Source of the DNA: Sphingobacteriia bacterium RIFOXYC2_FULL_35_18
GTDB taxonomy: Bacteria; Bacteroidota; Bacteroidia; Chitinophagales; Chitinophagaceae
Direction of reading: 5' to 3'
Length of the DNA stretch: 64,000 nucleotides
NCBI GenBank assembly: GCA_001829005.1
Contig: MIAG01000002.1
Span: forward strand, 812,837 to 876,836
The notes below the pieces were generated by a model. It was not told where the DNA came from. It worked only from the letters and a program-made list of their open reading frames with translations, and made no database searches. Shown piece by piece: positions 9,632-18,952 of the stretch (within the stretch, counting starts at the first letter, position 1; each line of letters starts with the position of its first letter). The position numbers were made by a program, and so were the translations under genes.

Positions 9632-10993
9632 ATGCTAGTTCCATTATATTTAATGAATAAATACAATGTACCCACACCAAGGTATACGAGTTATCCAACT
9701 GTTCCGTATTGGAATGATAATATTGAAATTGAAAAATGGCAGCAATTATTCATTAAAAGGATGAATGAATGCAATCAAGATGGAGGCATTAGTGTTTATA
9801 TACATCTTCCTTTCTGTGAAAAGCTTTGCACATTTTGTGGATGCAATAAAAAAATTACCGCCAATCATGGAGTTGAGAATGAATATATTGTACATCTACT
9901 TAAGGAATGGAGAAATTATAGAAGCCTTATGCAAGAACCTCCAATAATTAGTGAGCTTCACATTGGGGGAGGAACACCCACTTTTTTTTCTTCAGATAAT
10001 TTAAAATATTTATTAAAAAGTATATTTGCAGATTGTATCATACCTAAAAAGCATGAATTCAGCTTTGAAGGACATCCGAATAATACAACAAAAGAACATT
10101 TACAAACACTATTTAACCTTGGATTTAACAGGGTAAGTTTTGGCGTTCAAGACAGTAATTTGAAAGTACAGGAAGTGATTAATAGAATTCAACCACAAGA
10201 AAATGTTGTTCAAGTTGTTAATTGGGCTAGAGAGATTGGTTATAATTCTGTAAACTTAGATTTAGTATATGGTTTACCATTACAGGATGGTCATTGTATG
10301 AAAAAAACTATAGAAGATTCATTAAAAATAAGACCAGACAGAATAGCCTTCTACAGTTATGCACATGTGCCTTGGACAAGTAAGGCTCAAAGATTATTTG
10401 ATGAAAATGACTTACCAGACCCGACTACTAAGATGCAATTGTATCAAATGGGTACTAGAATGTTTACTGAAAATGGTTACACAGATATAGGTATGGATCA
10501 TTTTGCATTGTCTACAGACGAAATGGTAAAGGCAAGAGATAATGGCGGCTTACATAGAAATTTCATGGGATACACTGTGCAGAAAACGGGAATGTTATTA
10601 GGGCTAGGGGTTTCTAGCATCAGCGATATTTATTATGGCTTTGCACAAAATAAGAAAACGATTCATGAATATTATAATGAAGTGGCTAACAGTAAACTTG
10701 CCGTAACAAAAGGATATTTTTTAAGTGCTGAAGACCAAGCAATGCGACAATATATTTTAAATGTTTCTTGTTTAGGAACAACTGCCTTTCAGGCTTCAGA
10801 TTTACCAATTTTAGAAAAATATTCATTCCCAGTTTTATCAGATTTAGCAAAAGACGGTTTAGTTGAATGGAACAATTCATCACTAACCGTTACACCACTT
10901 GGCGCTCATTTTATTAGAAATATTTGTAAGGCCTTTGACATAAAATTGCTTTCCACTGAAGATCAGGGAAAGCAATTTAGTAAAGCCATTTAA
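9632..10993 (+). CDS. hemN: Oxygen-independent coproporphyrinogen III oxidase HemN (radical SAM)
   Basis: This 453-residue radical SAM enzyme oxidatively decarboxylates coproporphyrinogen III to protoporphyrinogen IX. The [4Fe-4S] motif is CxxxCxxC at Cys62, Cys66 and Cys69 in FCEKLCTFCGCNKK. The preceding NVPTPRYTSYPTVPYW is the true-HemN N-terminus, which separates it from HemW-like proteins. GGGTPTFF and LDLVYGLP are also present. An alternative ATG lies seven codons in. It ends the plus-strand haem operon 9 bp before the stop of a convergent receptor gene. No oxygen-dependent hemF is in the window. Confidence 0.96.
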   Translation: MLVPLYLMNKYNVPTPRYTSYPTVPYWNDNIEIEKWQQLFIKRMNECNQDGGISVYIHLPFCEKLCTFCGCNKKITANHGVENEYIVHLLKEWRNYRSLMQEPPIISELHIGGGTPTFFSSDNLKYLLKSIFADCIIPKKHEFSFEGHPNNTTKEHLQTLFNLGFNRVSFGVQDSNLKVQEVINRIQPQENVVQVVNWAREIGYNSVNLDLVYGLPLQDGHCMKKTIEDSLKIRPDRIAFYSYAHVPWTSKAQRLFDENDLPDPTTKMQLYQMGTRMFTENGYTDIGMDHFALSTDEMVKARDNGGLHRNFMGYTVQKTGMLLGLGVSSISDIYYGFAQNKKTIHEYYNEVANSKLAVTKGYFLSAEDQAMRQYILNVSCLGTTAFQASDLPILEKYSFPVLSDLAKDGLVEWNNSSLTVTPLGAHFIRNICKAFDIKLLSTEDQGKQFSKAI

Positions 10994-11002
10994 AATTCAG
11001 CT

Positions 11003-13228
11003 TTAGAAATTAGCTTTTAATCCAAGGGTAAATCCAATTGGCATATTCGGTCTATACCCATTGGGTAAATTAGCTACAATGGCATTATTGTTTGTTAGAT
11101 TATTAATCGTAGAAAAAGCAGTAAAAGTTTTAGTAAACTGATAATTAGCAGATAAATCAATCATTAAAAAACCTTTAAGCGCATTCACATTGTTGTACGC
11201 TACATTATTGTCTGGTACTATCAGCGTTCCTTGACCAGGTCGAGTTCTTGTTGCGCCAACATATCTAGCTACTAATAAAGTATTAAATTTATTAGTTTCA
11301 AAACCTACACTTGCGGTAAACAAATGTGGCGTAATAAATGGAATTAAATCACCCTTATTAATAATCCCAGAACCCCAATCTCCTCCCCCATTTCGGAAAG
11401 TCTCTCTAAAGCTTGCATTGGTATATGTATAAGCTATCTGTAAGGGTAATTTCAAATTTGTATTCTTATTCTTCAATAAATTGTAAGCAGCACTTAGCTC
11501 AATACCTTTAATGGTAGCGTTTCCAGCATTAAACATATCACCAGTTCCTAATCCACCAGCGCTCATATTATCTGAACCAAGAATGTTAGCATAATCATTT
11601 AAAAAAGCAGCAGCCTGAATATGTAAACCATTTTGGTCGTATCGGTAACCCAATTCATAGTTGATGGCTGTTTCTACTTTTGCCTGCGTAGTTGAATTCA
11701 CCGAGGGCATTCCGGGAGGTGAGAAACCTTTGTGTATGCCAGCGAAAAGATCGCTTCCATTTTTGAAAGCATAATTGAATCCAATCCCTGGTAAAACAAT
11801 AGACATCGCATTCGTAGCAGAACGCAAACCTGCACCTAATCTGCCATTATCATTGTTGCCAAAATTTTGAAAGTCAAATTCAATTCTTTCATAACGAACA
11901 CCAGGAGAAATTTTTAATCCTTTGTACTCAATATCATAGTTCATATAAGCGGCTATTGCACGAGCATTTCTGATTTGATTTTCTTGATTCCCTTTTACTC
12001 CCACACTATTCAAAATCATAGTGCTATTGGTCATTGCATAATTAGAACGGGTTGCATAGCGATCGGCTTGATCTGAGTGAATCCTTACTCCTAACTGCCA
12101 CTTATGTTTTACCTCCCCATTAGTATAACTAAATTGTGCATTTGATTGAATGCCTTTTGAAATATAGGTTCTAGCCGCACTTTGGAAATCAATGCTGCCA
12201 TTTGTTTGTCCTGTCATAATTTGATATGAAGTAGCAAATAGGGTAGGATTACCCAATATATTGTTGATGCTTTGCCCACCTATCGTATTTACCCTACCCC
12301 AATCTCTGAAAGTAGTAGAATAATAAGCAGTGGTATGAATAATGACATTCTTCCCTGGTCTAATTGTATGTAACAATGAAACGTGATTATGCTTCATATC
12401 CAATAAATCTTTTTGAGTAGCTGCATATCTTCTTAAAGGATTTGCTTGATAATCTTCATAGGTGAGCCCCAAATAACTTTCGTTTCCGTTTTCAGTAAGA
12501 CTCACTATTTTCATCATCAAAGACTGCTGAATCTTGGCTTTAGAATCGGTATGCCATCTTAACTTGGCCATTAGGTCTCTTCTTTCAAATCCAGTGTTAC
12601 CGCCATTGTCTAGCTGCTTAAATCCATTACTTGCCATCCGATTTACTTCGAAAACATAATCAAAATTCTGCTGACTATCACCCACCCAAACTCTTTGTTG
12701 GTTGGTTCCAAAACTACCTGCAGACAATTGTGCAAATCCCTTAAAACTAGTTGGAATTTCTGTAGAAATTAAGTTCACAGCACCACCCACTGTATATGGA
12801 CCATATTTAATTTGGCTGCTCCCTTTCAATACTTCTACTCCTTGCATTCTTAAAAAAGTAGGGAAATAATATGCTGCAGGATCTGCATAAGGTGCTGGAG
12901 CAATTAAAACGCCGTCTTCCATCAATGTGATTTTAGCACTTCTATTTACGGGGGTACCTCTTAAACCAATATTAGGTCTTAATCCAAACCCCTCTTCATC
13001 TCTAATATTAACACCAGGTATGGTTCTTAGCACGTTGTTAATATTCGGCTGATTCATTTTGGCCAAGGTTTTACTACCAATGTATTGGCCGGCTCCTGGT
13101 ATTAAGTTGGCTCTTGAACCAATGATGGTTACGGGATCTAATTCTAAAACTGGGATGCTATCTTTTAACTGTTGCGCCTGTAAAGTATATCCAAATACAA
13201 TCAAGGGTAATACAAATAATCTCTTCAC
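11003..13228 (-). CDS. TonB-dependent outer membrane receptor, FecA-like
   Basis: This 741-residue receptor has a signal peptide ending LQAQ. A plug domain spans about residues 45-155 (TIIGSRA, NNVLRTIPGVNIRDEEG, EVLKGSSQIKYGP). A 22-strand barrel follows and ends in an aromatic residue (LGLKANF), as outer membrane proteins do. The plug resembles FecA-type Fe(III)-dicitrate receptors. No carboxypeptidase-like N-terminal domain is present. It is convergent with hemN, so an iron or haem-related ligand is plausible but is an inference from location. Confidence 0.88.
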   Translation of the reverse strand: MKRLFVLPLIVFGYTLQAQQLKDSIPVLELDPVTIIGSRANLIPGAGQYIGSKTLAKMNQPNINNVLRTIPGVNIRDEEGFGLRPNIGLRGTPVNRSAKITLMEDGVLIAPAPYADPAAYYFPTFLRMQGVEVLKGSSQIKYGPYTVGGAVNLISTEIPTSFKGFAQLSAGSFGTNQQRVWVGDSQQNFDYVFEVNRMASNGFKQLDNGGNTGFERRDLMAKLRWHTDSKAKIQQSLMMKIVSLTENGNESYLGLTYEDYQANPLRRYAATQKDLLDMKHNHVSLLHTIRPGKNVIIHTTAYYSTTFRDWGRVNTIGGQSINNILGNPTLFATSYQIMTGQTNGSIDFQSAARTYISKGIQSNAQFSYTNGEVKHKWQLGVRIHSDQADRYATRSNYAMTNSTMILNSVGVKGNQENQIRNARAIAAYMNYDIEYKGLKISPGVRYERIEFDFQNFGNNDNGRLGAGLRSATNAMSIVLPGIGFNYAFKNGSDLFAGIHKGFSPPGMPSVNSTTQAKVETAINYELGYRYDQNGLHIQAAAFLNDYANILGSDNMSAGGLGTGDMFNAGNATIKGIELSAAYNLLKNKNTNLKLPLQIAYTYTNASFRETFRNGGGDWGSGIINKGDLIPFITPHLFTASVGFETNKFNTLLVARYVGATRTRPGQGTLIVPDNNVAYNNVNALKGFLMIDLSANYQFTKTFTAFSTINNLTNNNAIVANLPNGYRPNMPIGFTLGLKANF

Positions 13229-13327
13229 TTTCTTTACTTTTTTAATTTGGCTGCAAAAATGAAGCAGGAACCCAAACTAAAAAGTAGCAATCGGGAAAAG
13301 GTTTTACGAAATCAGTAAATAGAGCTA

Positions 13328-14398
13328 TTAGTTAATCAGTGCATTTATTCTTTGCCATAGGGCATTATCAAAACCAGAAACCGCAAAGCTAGGATTGGAG
13401 GGATCAGAAGCGTCTCCCATTCGAACAACAACCATATTCTTGCTAGGGATAATATAAATTCTTTGGTCTTCAGCACCCATGGCAGCAAACATATCGGCAG
13501 GAGCGTTGGGAACTAAACTACCTAAGAAATTGATTTGACCACCTGGGACCATATAATTGGGTTTGCCATTTAACCACCAGAGGTAACCATAAGCTGGATT
13601 AATTGTTTGAGAAGAGCTGATACTTTCATTAAAGAAAGTTTGATTCAAAATTGGTTGATTGTTCCATTTTCCTTTATTCAATGCAAGCAATCCAAATCTT
13701 GCCATGCTTCTAGTATTACTATGATAGATTTTAAATATTAACCCATTGTTCCAAAATCCATCCATACCAATAGCAGATTTAATTTTGGCATTAAAGTAAG
13801 TATCAAAATTTTGGTTACTGGCTTTTGCCACTACATCCATTAATTTTTGAAAAACATTATGATAAGACCACCTAGAGCCGGCATCTGCCAAATAAGTTAA
13901 GTTAGCAGGTATTACTAAGTTACTGGCATCATTTAATCCAGATGTCATCGTTAACAAATGCTTTGACGTAATCAGCAGCTCTTTATTCAATGGGGTGTTA
14001 GTCCAACCGGTACCAAGGAAATCCGAAACCCGTGTATTAATATTGAGCAATCCCTCTTGTTGTGCAATACCTGTTGCTGCTGTTACTAAAGTTTTACCAG
14101 CACTATTCCAAGGCCAGGTAGTAGTTGTTGTATGTCCATTAAAATATTCCTCCATTACAATTCTGCCATTCACCAAAACCATAAAAGACTTGCTGTTATT
14201 TTGGACTAAAAAATCTTTAAGTGGTTGAACAGCAGACTCTTTCCAACCTAAACTACTGATGGTTTTCGTTTCCCAATTATTTCCCGCTATATCTGGAAAA
14301 AACATTTGATCGGAAACAATGGTAGGCGAAGGGTCTACTTTTTTTGAGCAGCTGGCAAAAAAGACTAGAAAAGTAAACCATAGTAAGAGATATTTCAT
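13328..14398 (-). CDS. Serine hydrolase, beta-lactamase/class C family, lipoprotein
   Basis: This 356-residue protein has an SPII signal (FFASC). The catalytic SxxK motif is SAGK within WNSAGKTLV. A Tyr-x-Asn element is in WSYHNVFQ, and a late segment reads AMGAEDQRIYIIPSKNMVVV. These proteins are penicillin-binding-like esterases or peptidases, and lactamase activity cannot be assumed. It lies upstream of the FecA-like receptor on the same strand with a 99-bp gap, and is divergent from the YHS operon. Confidence 0.85.
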   Translation of the reverse strand: MKYLLLWFTFLVFFASCSKKVDPSPTIVSDQMFFPDIAGNNWETKTISSLGWKESAVQPLKDFLVQNNSKSFMVLVNGRIVMEEYFNGHTTTTTWPWNSAGKTLVTAATGIAQQEGLLNINTRVSDFLGTGWTNTPLNKELLITSKHLLTMTSGLNDASNLVIPANLTYLADAGSRWSYHNVFQKLMDVVAKASNQNFDTYFNAKIKSAIGMDGFWNNGLIFKIYHSNTRSMARFGLLALNKGKWNNQPILNQTFFNESISSSQTINPAYGYLWWLNGKPNYMVPGGQINFLGSLVPNAPADMFAAMGAEDQRIYIIPSKNMVVVRMGDASDPSNPSFAVSGFDNALWQRINALIN

Positions 14399-14523
14399 TC
14401 AATCAATTTTGGTTTAGATATATATATAAGCGAAAGGTTTAATAAATAATAGCTTTTTTTAAAAAAATCTGTAAGGAAAAATAAAAACACACGTAATACA
14501 TAGTAAACCATTACACTTTACAT

Positions 14524-14997
14524 ATGATTCAACGAACATTCATAGCCATTCTGTTACCAATTCTATTATTATGTCAATCCATTGGCTATAGTCAAACAGA
14601 AATAATCAAAAAGCATTATAATATTTCAAAACAAAGCTTGGCCATTGAAGGCTATGACCCAGTTGCCTATTTTACAAATAATAAGGCAATTAAAGGATTA
14701 AAGGAAAATATGGTGAGCTATCAAGGCATTACCTATTTATTCTCTAGTATAACAAATAAAGAATTGTTTAAAATAAACGCTTCCAAATACATACCGCAAT
14801 ACGGTGGTTGGTGCGCTTTTGCCATGGGATCTACGGGTGAAAAAGTAGAAATAGACCCCGAAACATTTAAAGTAAAAGACGGAAAGCTTTATTTATTCTA
14901 TCATTCATGGACAAATAATACTTTAACAAAATGGAATAAAGACGAAGCAAGTTTAAAAATGAAAGCGGACATTAATTGGTCAAAAATAATTTTATGA
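14524..14997 (+). CDS. YHS-domain secreted protein (first of a tandem pair)
   Basis: This 157-residue protein has a signal peptide (about residues 1-24) and one YHS-like domain with the motif IEGYDPVAYF and a later GGWCAFAMG. YHS domains occur in metal-handling proteins, notably copper and heavy-metal ATPases, but this subfamily has no assigned function. It is the first gene of a nine-gene operon and overlaps the next YHS gene through an ATGA junction. The two are paralogues with the same layout, so duplication is likely. Confidence 0.85.
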   Translation: MIQRTFIAILLPILLLCQSIGYSQTEIIKKHYNISKQSLAIEGYDPVAYFTNNKAIKGLKENMVSYQGITYLFSSITNKELFKINASKYIPQYGGWCAFAMGSTGEKVEIDPETFKVKDGKLYLFYHSWTNNTLTKWNKDEASLKMKADINWSKIIL

Positions 14998-15434
14998 AAA
15001 AAACATTAGCACTATTAATACTTATCAATTTCTTCAATACCATAAACGCACAAAAGTCCCCAGTTTTCATTTCAAATGGCAAAGCCATAAGAGGGTATGA
15101 CCCAGTAGCATTTTTCACTGAATCTAAACCAGTAAAAGGAAAAGACTCCTTGACCTTTGAATGGAATGGTGCAACTTGGAACTTTTCGACTGAAAATAAT
15201 TTAAACCAGTTTAAAACAAATCCAGAAATGTATGCACCTCAATTTGGGGGATACTGCGCATATGGTACAGCTGGAAATCACAAGGCACCAACACTAACTG
15301 AAACTTGGACAATAATTAATAATAAACTTTATTTTAACTATAATCAATCAGTTAAACAAAAATGGATCAGCAATCAAGACAGTTTGATAAAACAAGCAGA
15401 ATACCATTGGATAACATTAAAGGATAAAGAATGA
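14994..15434 (+). CDS. YHS-domain secreted protein (second of a tandem pair)
   Basis: This 146-residue protein has a signal peptide ending TINAQ and the same domain as its upstream neighbour (IRGYDPVAFF, FGGYCAYG). The start chosen is ATG 14994, which overlaps the previous stop as ATGA; a longer in-frame start at 14976 would lie inside the upstream gene. Its own stop overlaps the DoxX gene start in the same way. The tight coupling suggests fixed stoichiometry of the two YHS proteins and the membrane protein. Confidence 0.85.
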   Translation: MKKTLALLILINFFNTINAQKSPVFISNGKAIRGYDPVAFFTESKPVKGKDSLTFEWNGATWNFSTENNLNQFKTNPEMYAPQFGGYCAYGTAGNHKAPTLTETWTIINNKLYFNYNQSVKQKWISNQDSLIKQAEYHWITLKDKE

Positions 15435-15841
15435 AAAAAGAATTATTTATTTCATGGATTTTACGAATTCTAGCTGCAATTATACTACTACAAACCCTGT
15501 ACTTTAAATTTACAGGAGCAGCCGAATCTATTGAGCTTTTCACTAAATTAGGTGTAGAACCAGTTGGCCGTATCGGAATTGGAATTATTGAATTAATTAC
15601 GGGAATTGCTTTACTAATTCCAAGAACTGTTTTTATTGGGGCGTTTTTGGGAACAGGAATAATGTTAGGTGCCATCTTATCACATGTATTTATTTTAGGA
15701 ATATCCTCAAATGGAGATGGTGGATTACTTTTTTTACTTGCAATAGTTGTTTTGATATGTTCGGTTTGTTTATTGTTTTTACATAAAACAAAAGGGATCA
15801 GTATTCTACATCAGCTCTTATATTCTATCAATAAAAAATAA
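15431..15841 (+). CDS. DoxX-like integral membrane protein
   Basis: This 136-residue protein has four hydrophobic segments. The N-terminal ILRILAAIILLQTLYFKF, with FTKLGVEPVGRIGIGIIELI following, fits the DoxX/DoxD-like family. These proteins appear in redox and thiosulfate-related operons, and many are of unknown role. The start overlaps the stop of the second YHS gene (ATGA), and the next gene begins 9 bp downstream. Confidence 0.8.
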   Translation: MKKELFISWILRILAAIILLQTLYFKFTGAAESIELFTKLGVEPVGRIGIGIIELITGIALLIPRTVFIGAFLGTGIMLGAILSHVFILGISSNGDGGLLFLLAIVVLICSVCLLFLHKTKGISILHQLLYSINKK

Positions 15842-15850
15842 CATTTGGCA

Positions 15851-16333
15851 ATGATTATTTCAAACATAATTCAACAACTAAACAGACTAACAAAATTGTT
15901 ACATCAGCTCTCCGAAAGTCAATACACACAAAAAATTATACACTTATCAAATGGAACTATTGGTGCACATACAAGGCATATTATAGAATTATTACAATGC
16001 ACTGTTAATGGATACAAAATAAATCAAGTAGATTACATTAATAGAACAAGGAATTTATTATTAGAAAAGGAACCACCCTTAGCCATAGAGGCGATTGCCG
16101 AATTGATCAAAAATATACATTTAGAAGACAAAGTGTTACAAATGAAAACCCCATTTGACGCAAATCTTATTTCAACCACCTATTATCGCGAAATAGTATA
16201 TAATGAGGAACATATTATTCATCATCTAGCTTTACTTAAGGTAGCATTAATAGAACTGAATTTAAAATTAGTAGAAGAATCATTTGGAATAGCGCATTCT
16301 ACACTACTGTATAAAGAAAATATAAACTGTTAA
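15851..16333 (+). CDS. DinB-like four-helix-bundle protein
   Basis: This protein of about 160 residues has the three histidine-bearing helices of the DinB/YfiT superfamily: GAHTRHIIEL, NEEHIIHHLALLKVAL and FGIAHSTLLY. The histidines probably bind a divalent metal. DinB-like proteins include thiol-dependent S-transferases and many of unknown function. The ATG at 15851 is preferred to an in-frame TTG two codons earlier. It is the fourth gene of the operon. Confidence 0.8.
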   Translation: MIISNIIQQLNRLTKLLHQLSESQYTQKIIHLSNGTIGAHTRHIIELLQCTVNGYKINQVDYINRTRNLLLEKEPPLAIEAIAELIKNIHLEDKVLQMKTPFDANLISTTYYREIVYNEEHIIHHLALLKVALIELNLKLVEESFGIAHSTLLYKENINC

Positions 16334-16351
16334 TGGTAAATCTTAATTGAA

Positions 16352-17080
16352 ATGTGCACAGTAGTTTACTATCCAACAAAAACAAAAATATTCATAGCAT
16401 CTTTAAGAGATGAAAATATTAACAGAGCCGAAGCAATACCTCCATTTACCTATAAACAAAACGAGATAAAATTTATAGCACCTAAGGATGGATTAGCCGC
16501 AGGTTCTTGGATTGGAATAAATGAAAATGGCACAACCATTGTTTTATTAAACGGTGGTTATATCAATCATATTCCAAAAGAAAACTATTCAGAAAGTAGA
16601 GGAACTATTGTAATATCAATGCTAACTTCAACTAATCCAATTGAATTTTGGCAAAATAAGAATATGGATAATCTAGCACCACATACTTTAATATTCTATT
16701 CAAATGACCAATTATACCAATTAGTATGGGATGGGAATGAGAAGAAAAAATGCATACTAGACAAGACCACTTCCTATATATGGTCATCCGCAACTTTATA
16801 CGATAAGCATGCAGCTAAGTATAGAGAAAATCTTTTTAACCACTGGCTACAAACTGAACCACTTTTCACTAAAAATGCTTTACTCCAATTTTTTAGAGAA
16901 AAAACAGATCATTTAAATGGTTTTATTATTAAAAGAGATAATGAAATAAGCACCTTAAGTTATTCCTTTATTGAACTTCAAAAAGATGAAAAAGCTATAG
17001 TAGATTATATTGACTTTAGAAATAATGTAGCATCAAAAGTAAAGATTTCAATTAGACAATTAATTCATGACTTTAATTAA
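16352..17080 (+). CDS. NRDE/TANGO2 family protein
   Basis: This 242-residue protein begins MCTVVYYP and has SLRDEN where the family has NRDE. GSWIGINENG and LNGGYINH follow. Cys2 would be exposed after Met removal, as in the Ntn-hydrolase fold assigned to this family. TANGO2 homologues (HRG-9 in worms) have been implicated in intracellular haem movement. This one is encoded 6 kb from a complete haem pathway. A haem function here is inference. Its end overlaps the sigma factor gene by 14 bp. Confidence 0.85.
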   Translation: MCTVVYYPTKTKIFIASLRDENINRAEAIPPFTYKQNEIKFIAPKDGLAAGSWIGINENGTTIVLLNGGYINHIPKENYSESRGTIVISMLTSTNPIEFWQNKNMDNLAPHTLIFYSNDQLYQLVWDGNEKKKCILDKTTSYIWSSATLYDKHAAKYRENLFNHWLQTEPLFTKNALLQFFREKTDHLNGFIIKRDNEISTLSYSFIELQKDEKAIVDYIDFRNNVASKVKISIRQLIHDFN

Positions 17081-17624
17081 GAATCAGCAGAATGTAACTT
17101 CTTGGGTTAATCTATATTCGGATATGTTGTATGGATTTGCACTTAAAAGAACAAATAACGAGGAAAACGCCAAAGATCTAGTTCAAGAAACATTTTTATC
17201 AGCATGGCGAAATATAGAAAAATACAATAATCAGATTTCTGTAAAAACTTGGTTATTCGCCATTCTTAAAAACAAGCTAATTGATTATTACAGGAAAGTT
17301 GCAATGAATTTAACAGAGGAACTTATAAAAGACGATACAGAGGAATATTTTGATATAAACGGGCATTGGGCTACATCAGCATATCCAATACAGTGGGAAA
17401 AGATAAATCTTGAGTCAAAGGAATTTTATACGATTTTAAAAAAAGGATTAAAAGAGTTGAAAAATGTTCAAGCTACAGTATTTACAATGAAATATATAGA
17501 CGACTTGAACAGTAATGAAATTTGCAAAATACTAAATCTAACAACCGCTAATTATTGGGTTATCATGCATAGAGCAAAAATTCAATTAAGAGCCTATTTA
17601 GAAAAGAACTGGAATAATCAATAA
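17067..17624 (+). CDS. ECF-type RNA polymerase sigma factor
   Basis: This 185-residue sigma factor has region 2 (YGFALKRTNNEENAKDLVQE, then TWLFAILKNKLIDYYRK) and region 4 (LKNVQATVFTMKYIDDLNSNEIC ... HRAKIQLRAYL, motif split by the C-terminal helix). There is no extended C-terminal domain. It overlaps the TANGO2-family gene by 14 bp and is followed by its likely anti-sigma. It probably drives its own operon, though I cannot point to its promoter element. Confidence 0.9.
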   Translation: MTLIKNQQNVTSWVNLYSDMLYGFALKRTNNEENAKDLVQETFLSAWRNIEKYNNQISVKTWLFAILKNKLIDYYRKVAMNLTEELIKDDTEEYFDINGHWATSAYPIQWEKINLESKEFYTILKKGLKELKNVQATVFTMKYIDDLNSNEICKILNLTTANYWVIMHRAKIQLRAYLEKNWNNQ

Positions 17625-17634
17625 AATTATTTTT

Positions 17635-17877
17635 ATGAGTATATCATGTAAAAAAGCAACAGAATTGATTTCTAAGAAAGAGGAAGGGAAAATATCTTGG
17701 TCAGAAAAATATCAGCTAATACAACATATGGCAGTATGTTATTTATGCAGATTTTTTGTTTCACATAACAAACAAATTCTGAAAAGTGCGAATGACTACA
17801 AAAACAAGGAATTGGATAATAAACTATCAAGTAGTAACAAGACTGCAATGATAAATGCAATCTTAGATTCAGAATAA
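17635..17877 (+). CDS. Zinc-finger anti-sigma factor, short soluble form
   Basis: This 80-residue protein carries the ZAS motif HxxxCxxC (HMAVCYLC, about residues 31-38) with an upstream Cys5 as the fourth ligand. Such domains hold ECF sigma factors inactive and may release them after thiol oxidation or metal change. It has no transmembrane segment, so it senses in the cytoplasm. It lies 10 bp after the sigma gene and 2 bp before the ATP-grasp gene. Confidence 0.85.
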   Translation: MSISCKKATELISKKEEGKISWSEKYQLIQHMAVCYLCRFFVSHNKQILKSANDYKNKELDNKLSSSNKTAMINAILDSE

Positions 17878-17879
17878 TT

Positions 17880-18941
17880 ATGAGTTTGATTAAAAAGTTT
17901 CAGCTGATTGCTAGAATACAATATATAAAAATAACGAATTGGGAATTTTGGCCATTCAATATTGTATATATTCCAATATTTATATACTGGCTATATTTAT
18001 CTTTTAAAGGCAGATCATTTTTCTTTTTTAGCACCAGCAATCCTTCCATTAAAAATGCTGGATTTTTAATGGAAAGCAAGTATGATATATATGAAACAAT
18101 GTCAGAATACTTGTACCCTAAAACCATTTTTATAAATCCAGATAAAGATATAAAGCTAATAACTCACCAACTAGAGGCAAAAGGAATACAACTACCATTT
18201 ATTGTAAAACCTGATACAGGAATGCGTGGATTAAAAGTAAAACTGCTGCATACATTCGACGAATTGTATACCTATCATTCTAACGCTAGATTTAGTTACC
18301 TAATTCAGGAATATATTGATTTTGAAAATGAAGTTGGAATTTTTTATATTAGATATCCGGCTGAAATATCAGGTATGATTACTGGTATTGTAGGAAAAGA
18401 ATTTTTAACTATTACAGGGGATGGAGTATCTACTATTGAAACGCTTGTAAAAAAGAATGATCGTTACTTACTACAATTAAATAATCTCAGCGTTATTTAC
18501 GGTAAGACTTTAAAAAAAATACTACCACTAAATGAAAAATATAATTTAGTTCCTTATGGAAATCACAGTAGAGGATCTAAATTTATAGATTTAAGTGATT
18601 TAATTGACGAGCAACTATCTTCAACAATTAATTTAATTTGTCAATCAATTCCTGACTTTTATTATGGCCGATTAGACATTAAGTTTAAAAATTGGGAAGA
18701 CTTAAAAAATGGGGAAAATTTTTCAATTATAGAAGTCAATGGAGCAGGAAGTGAACCAACTCATATATATGACCCGAAACACAGCATTTTTTATGCTTGG
18801 AAGGAAATAAAATTGCATTGCAAAATTTTATATAAAATCAGCTTGGCAAATAAAAAAATAAGGGGATTGGCATTTATGACAACAAGAGAGGGTATGAAAA
18901 TGCTCCGAGAGAATAAAAAACAAGTTGCCCTTTTAACTTAA
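17880..18941 (+). CDS. Membrane-anchored ATP-grasp domain ligase
   Basis: This 353-residue protein has one hydrophobic segment near residues 25-42 and a following aromatic-rich stretch, then an ATP-grasp fold. Nucleotide-site features are PFIVKPDTGMRGLKV (Lys110) and LIQEYIDFENEVGIFY; metal ligands are in GRLDIKF (Asp266) and IIEVNGAGSE (Glu285, Asn287). GNHSRGSKF resembles carboxylate-amine ligases that join amino acids. The substrate is unknown. The enzyme would face the cytoplasm while tethered to the inner membrane, next to a LysE-type exporter encoded 11 bp downstream. Confidence 0.82.
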   Translation: MSLIKKFQLIARIQYIKITNWEFWPFNIVYIPIFIYWLYLSFKGRSFFFFSTSNPSIKNAGFLMESKYDIYETMSEYLYPKTIFINPDKDIKLITHQLEAKGIQLPFIVKPDTGMRGLKVKLLHTFDELYTYHSNARFSYLIQEYIDFENEVGIFYIRYPAEISGMITGIVGKEFLTITGDGVSTIETLVKKNDRYLLQLNNLSVIYGKTLKKILPLNEKYNLVPYGNHSRGSKFIDLSDLIDEQLSSTINLICQSIPDFYYGRLDIKFKNWEDLKNGENFSIIEVNGAGSEPTHIYDPKHSIFYAWKEIKLHCKILYKISLANKKIRGLAFMTTREGMKMLRENKKQVALLT

Positions 18942-18952
18942 ATTTCAAGATA

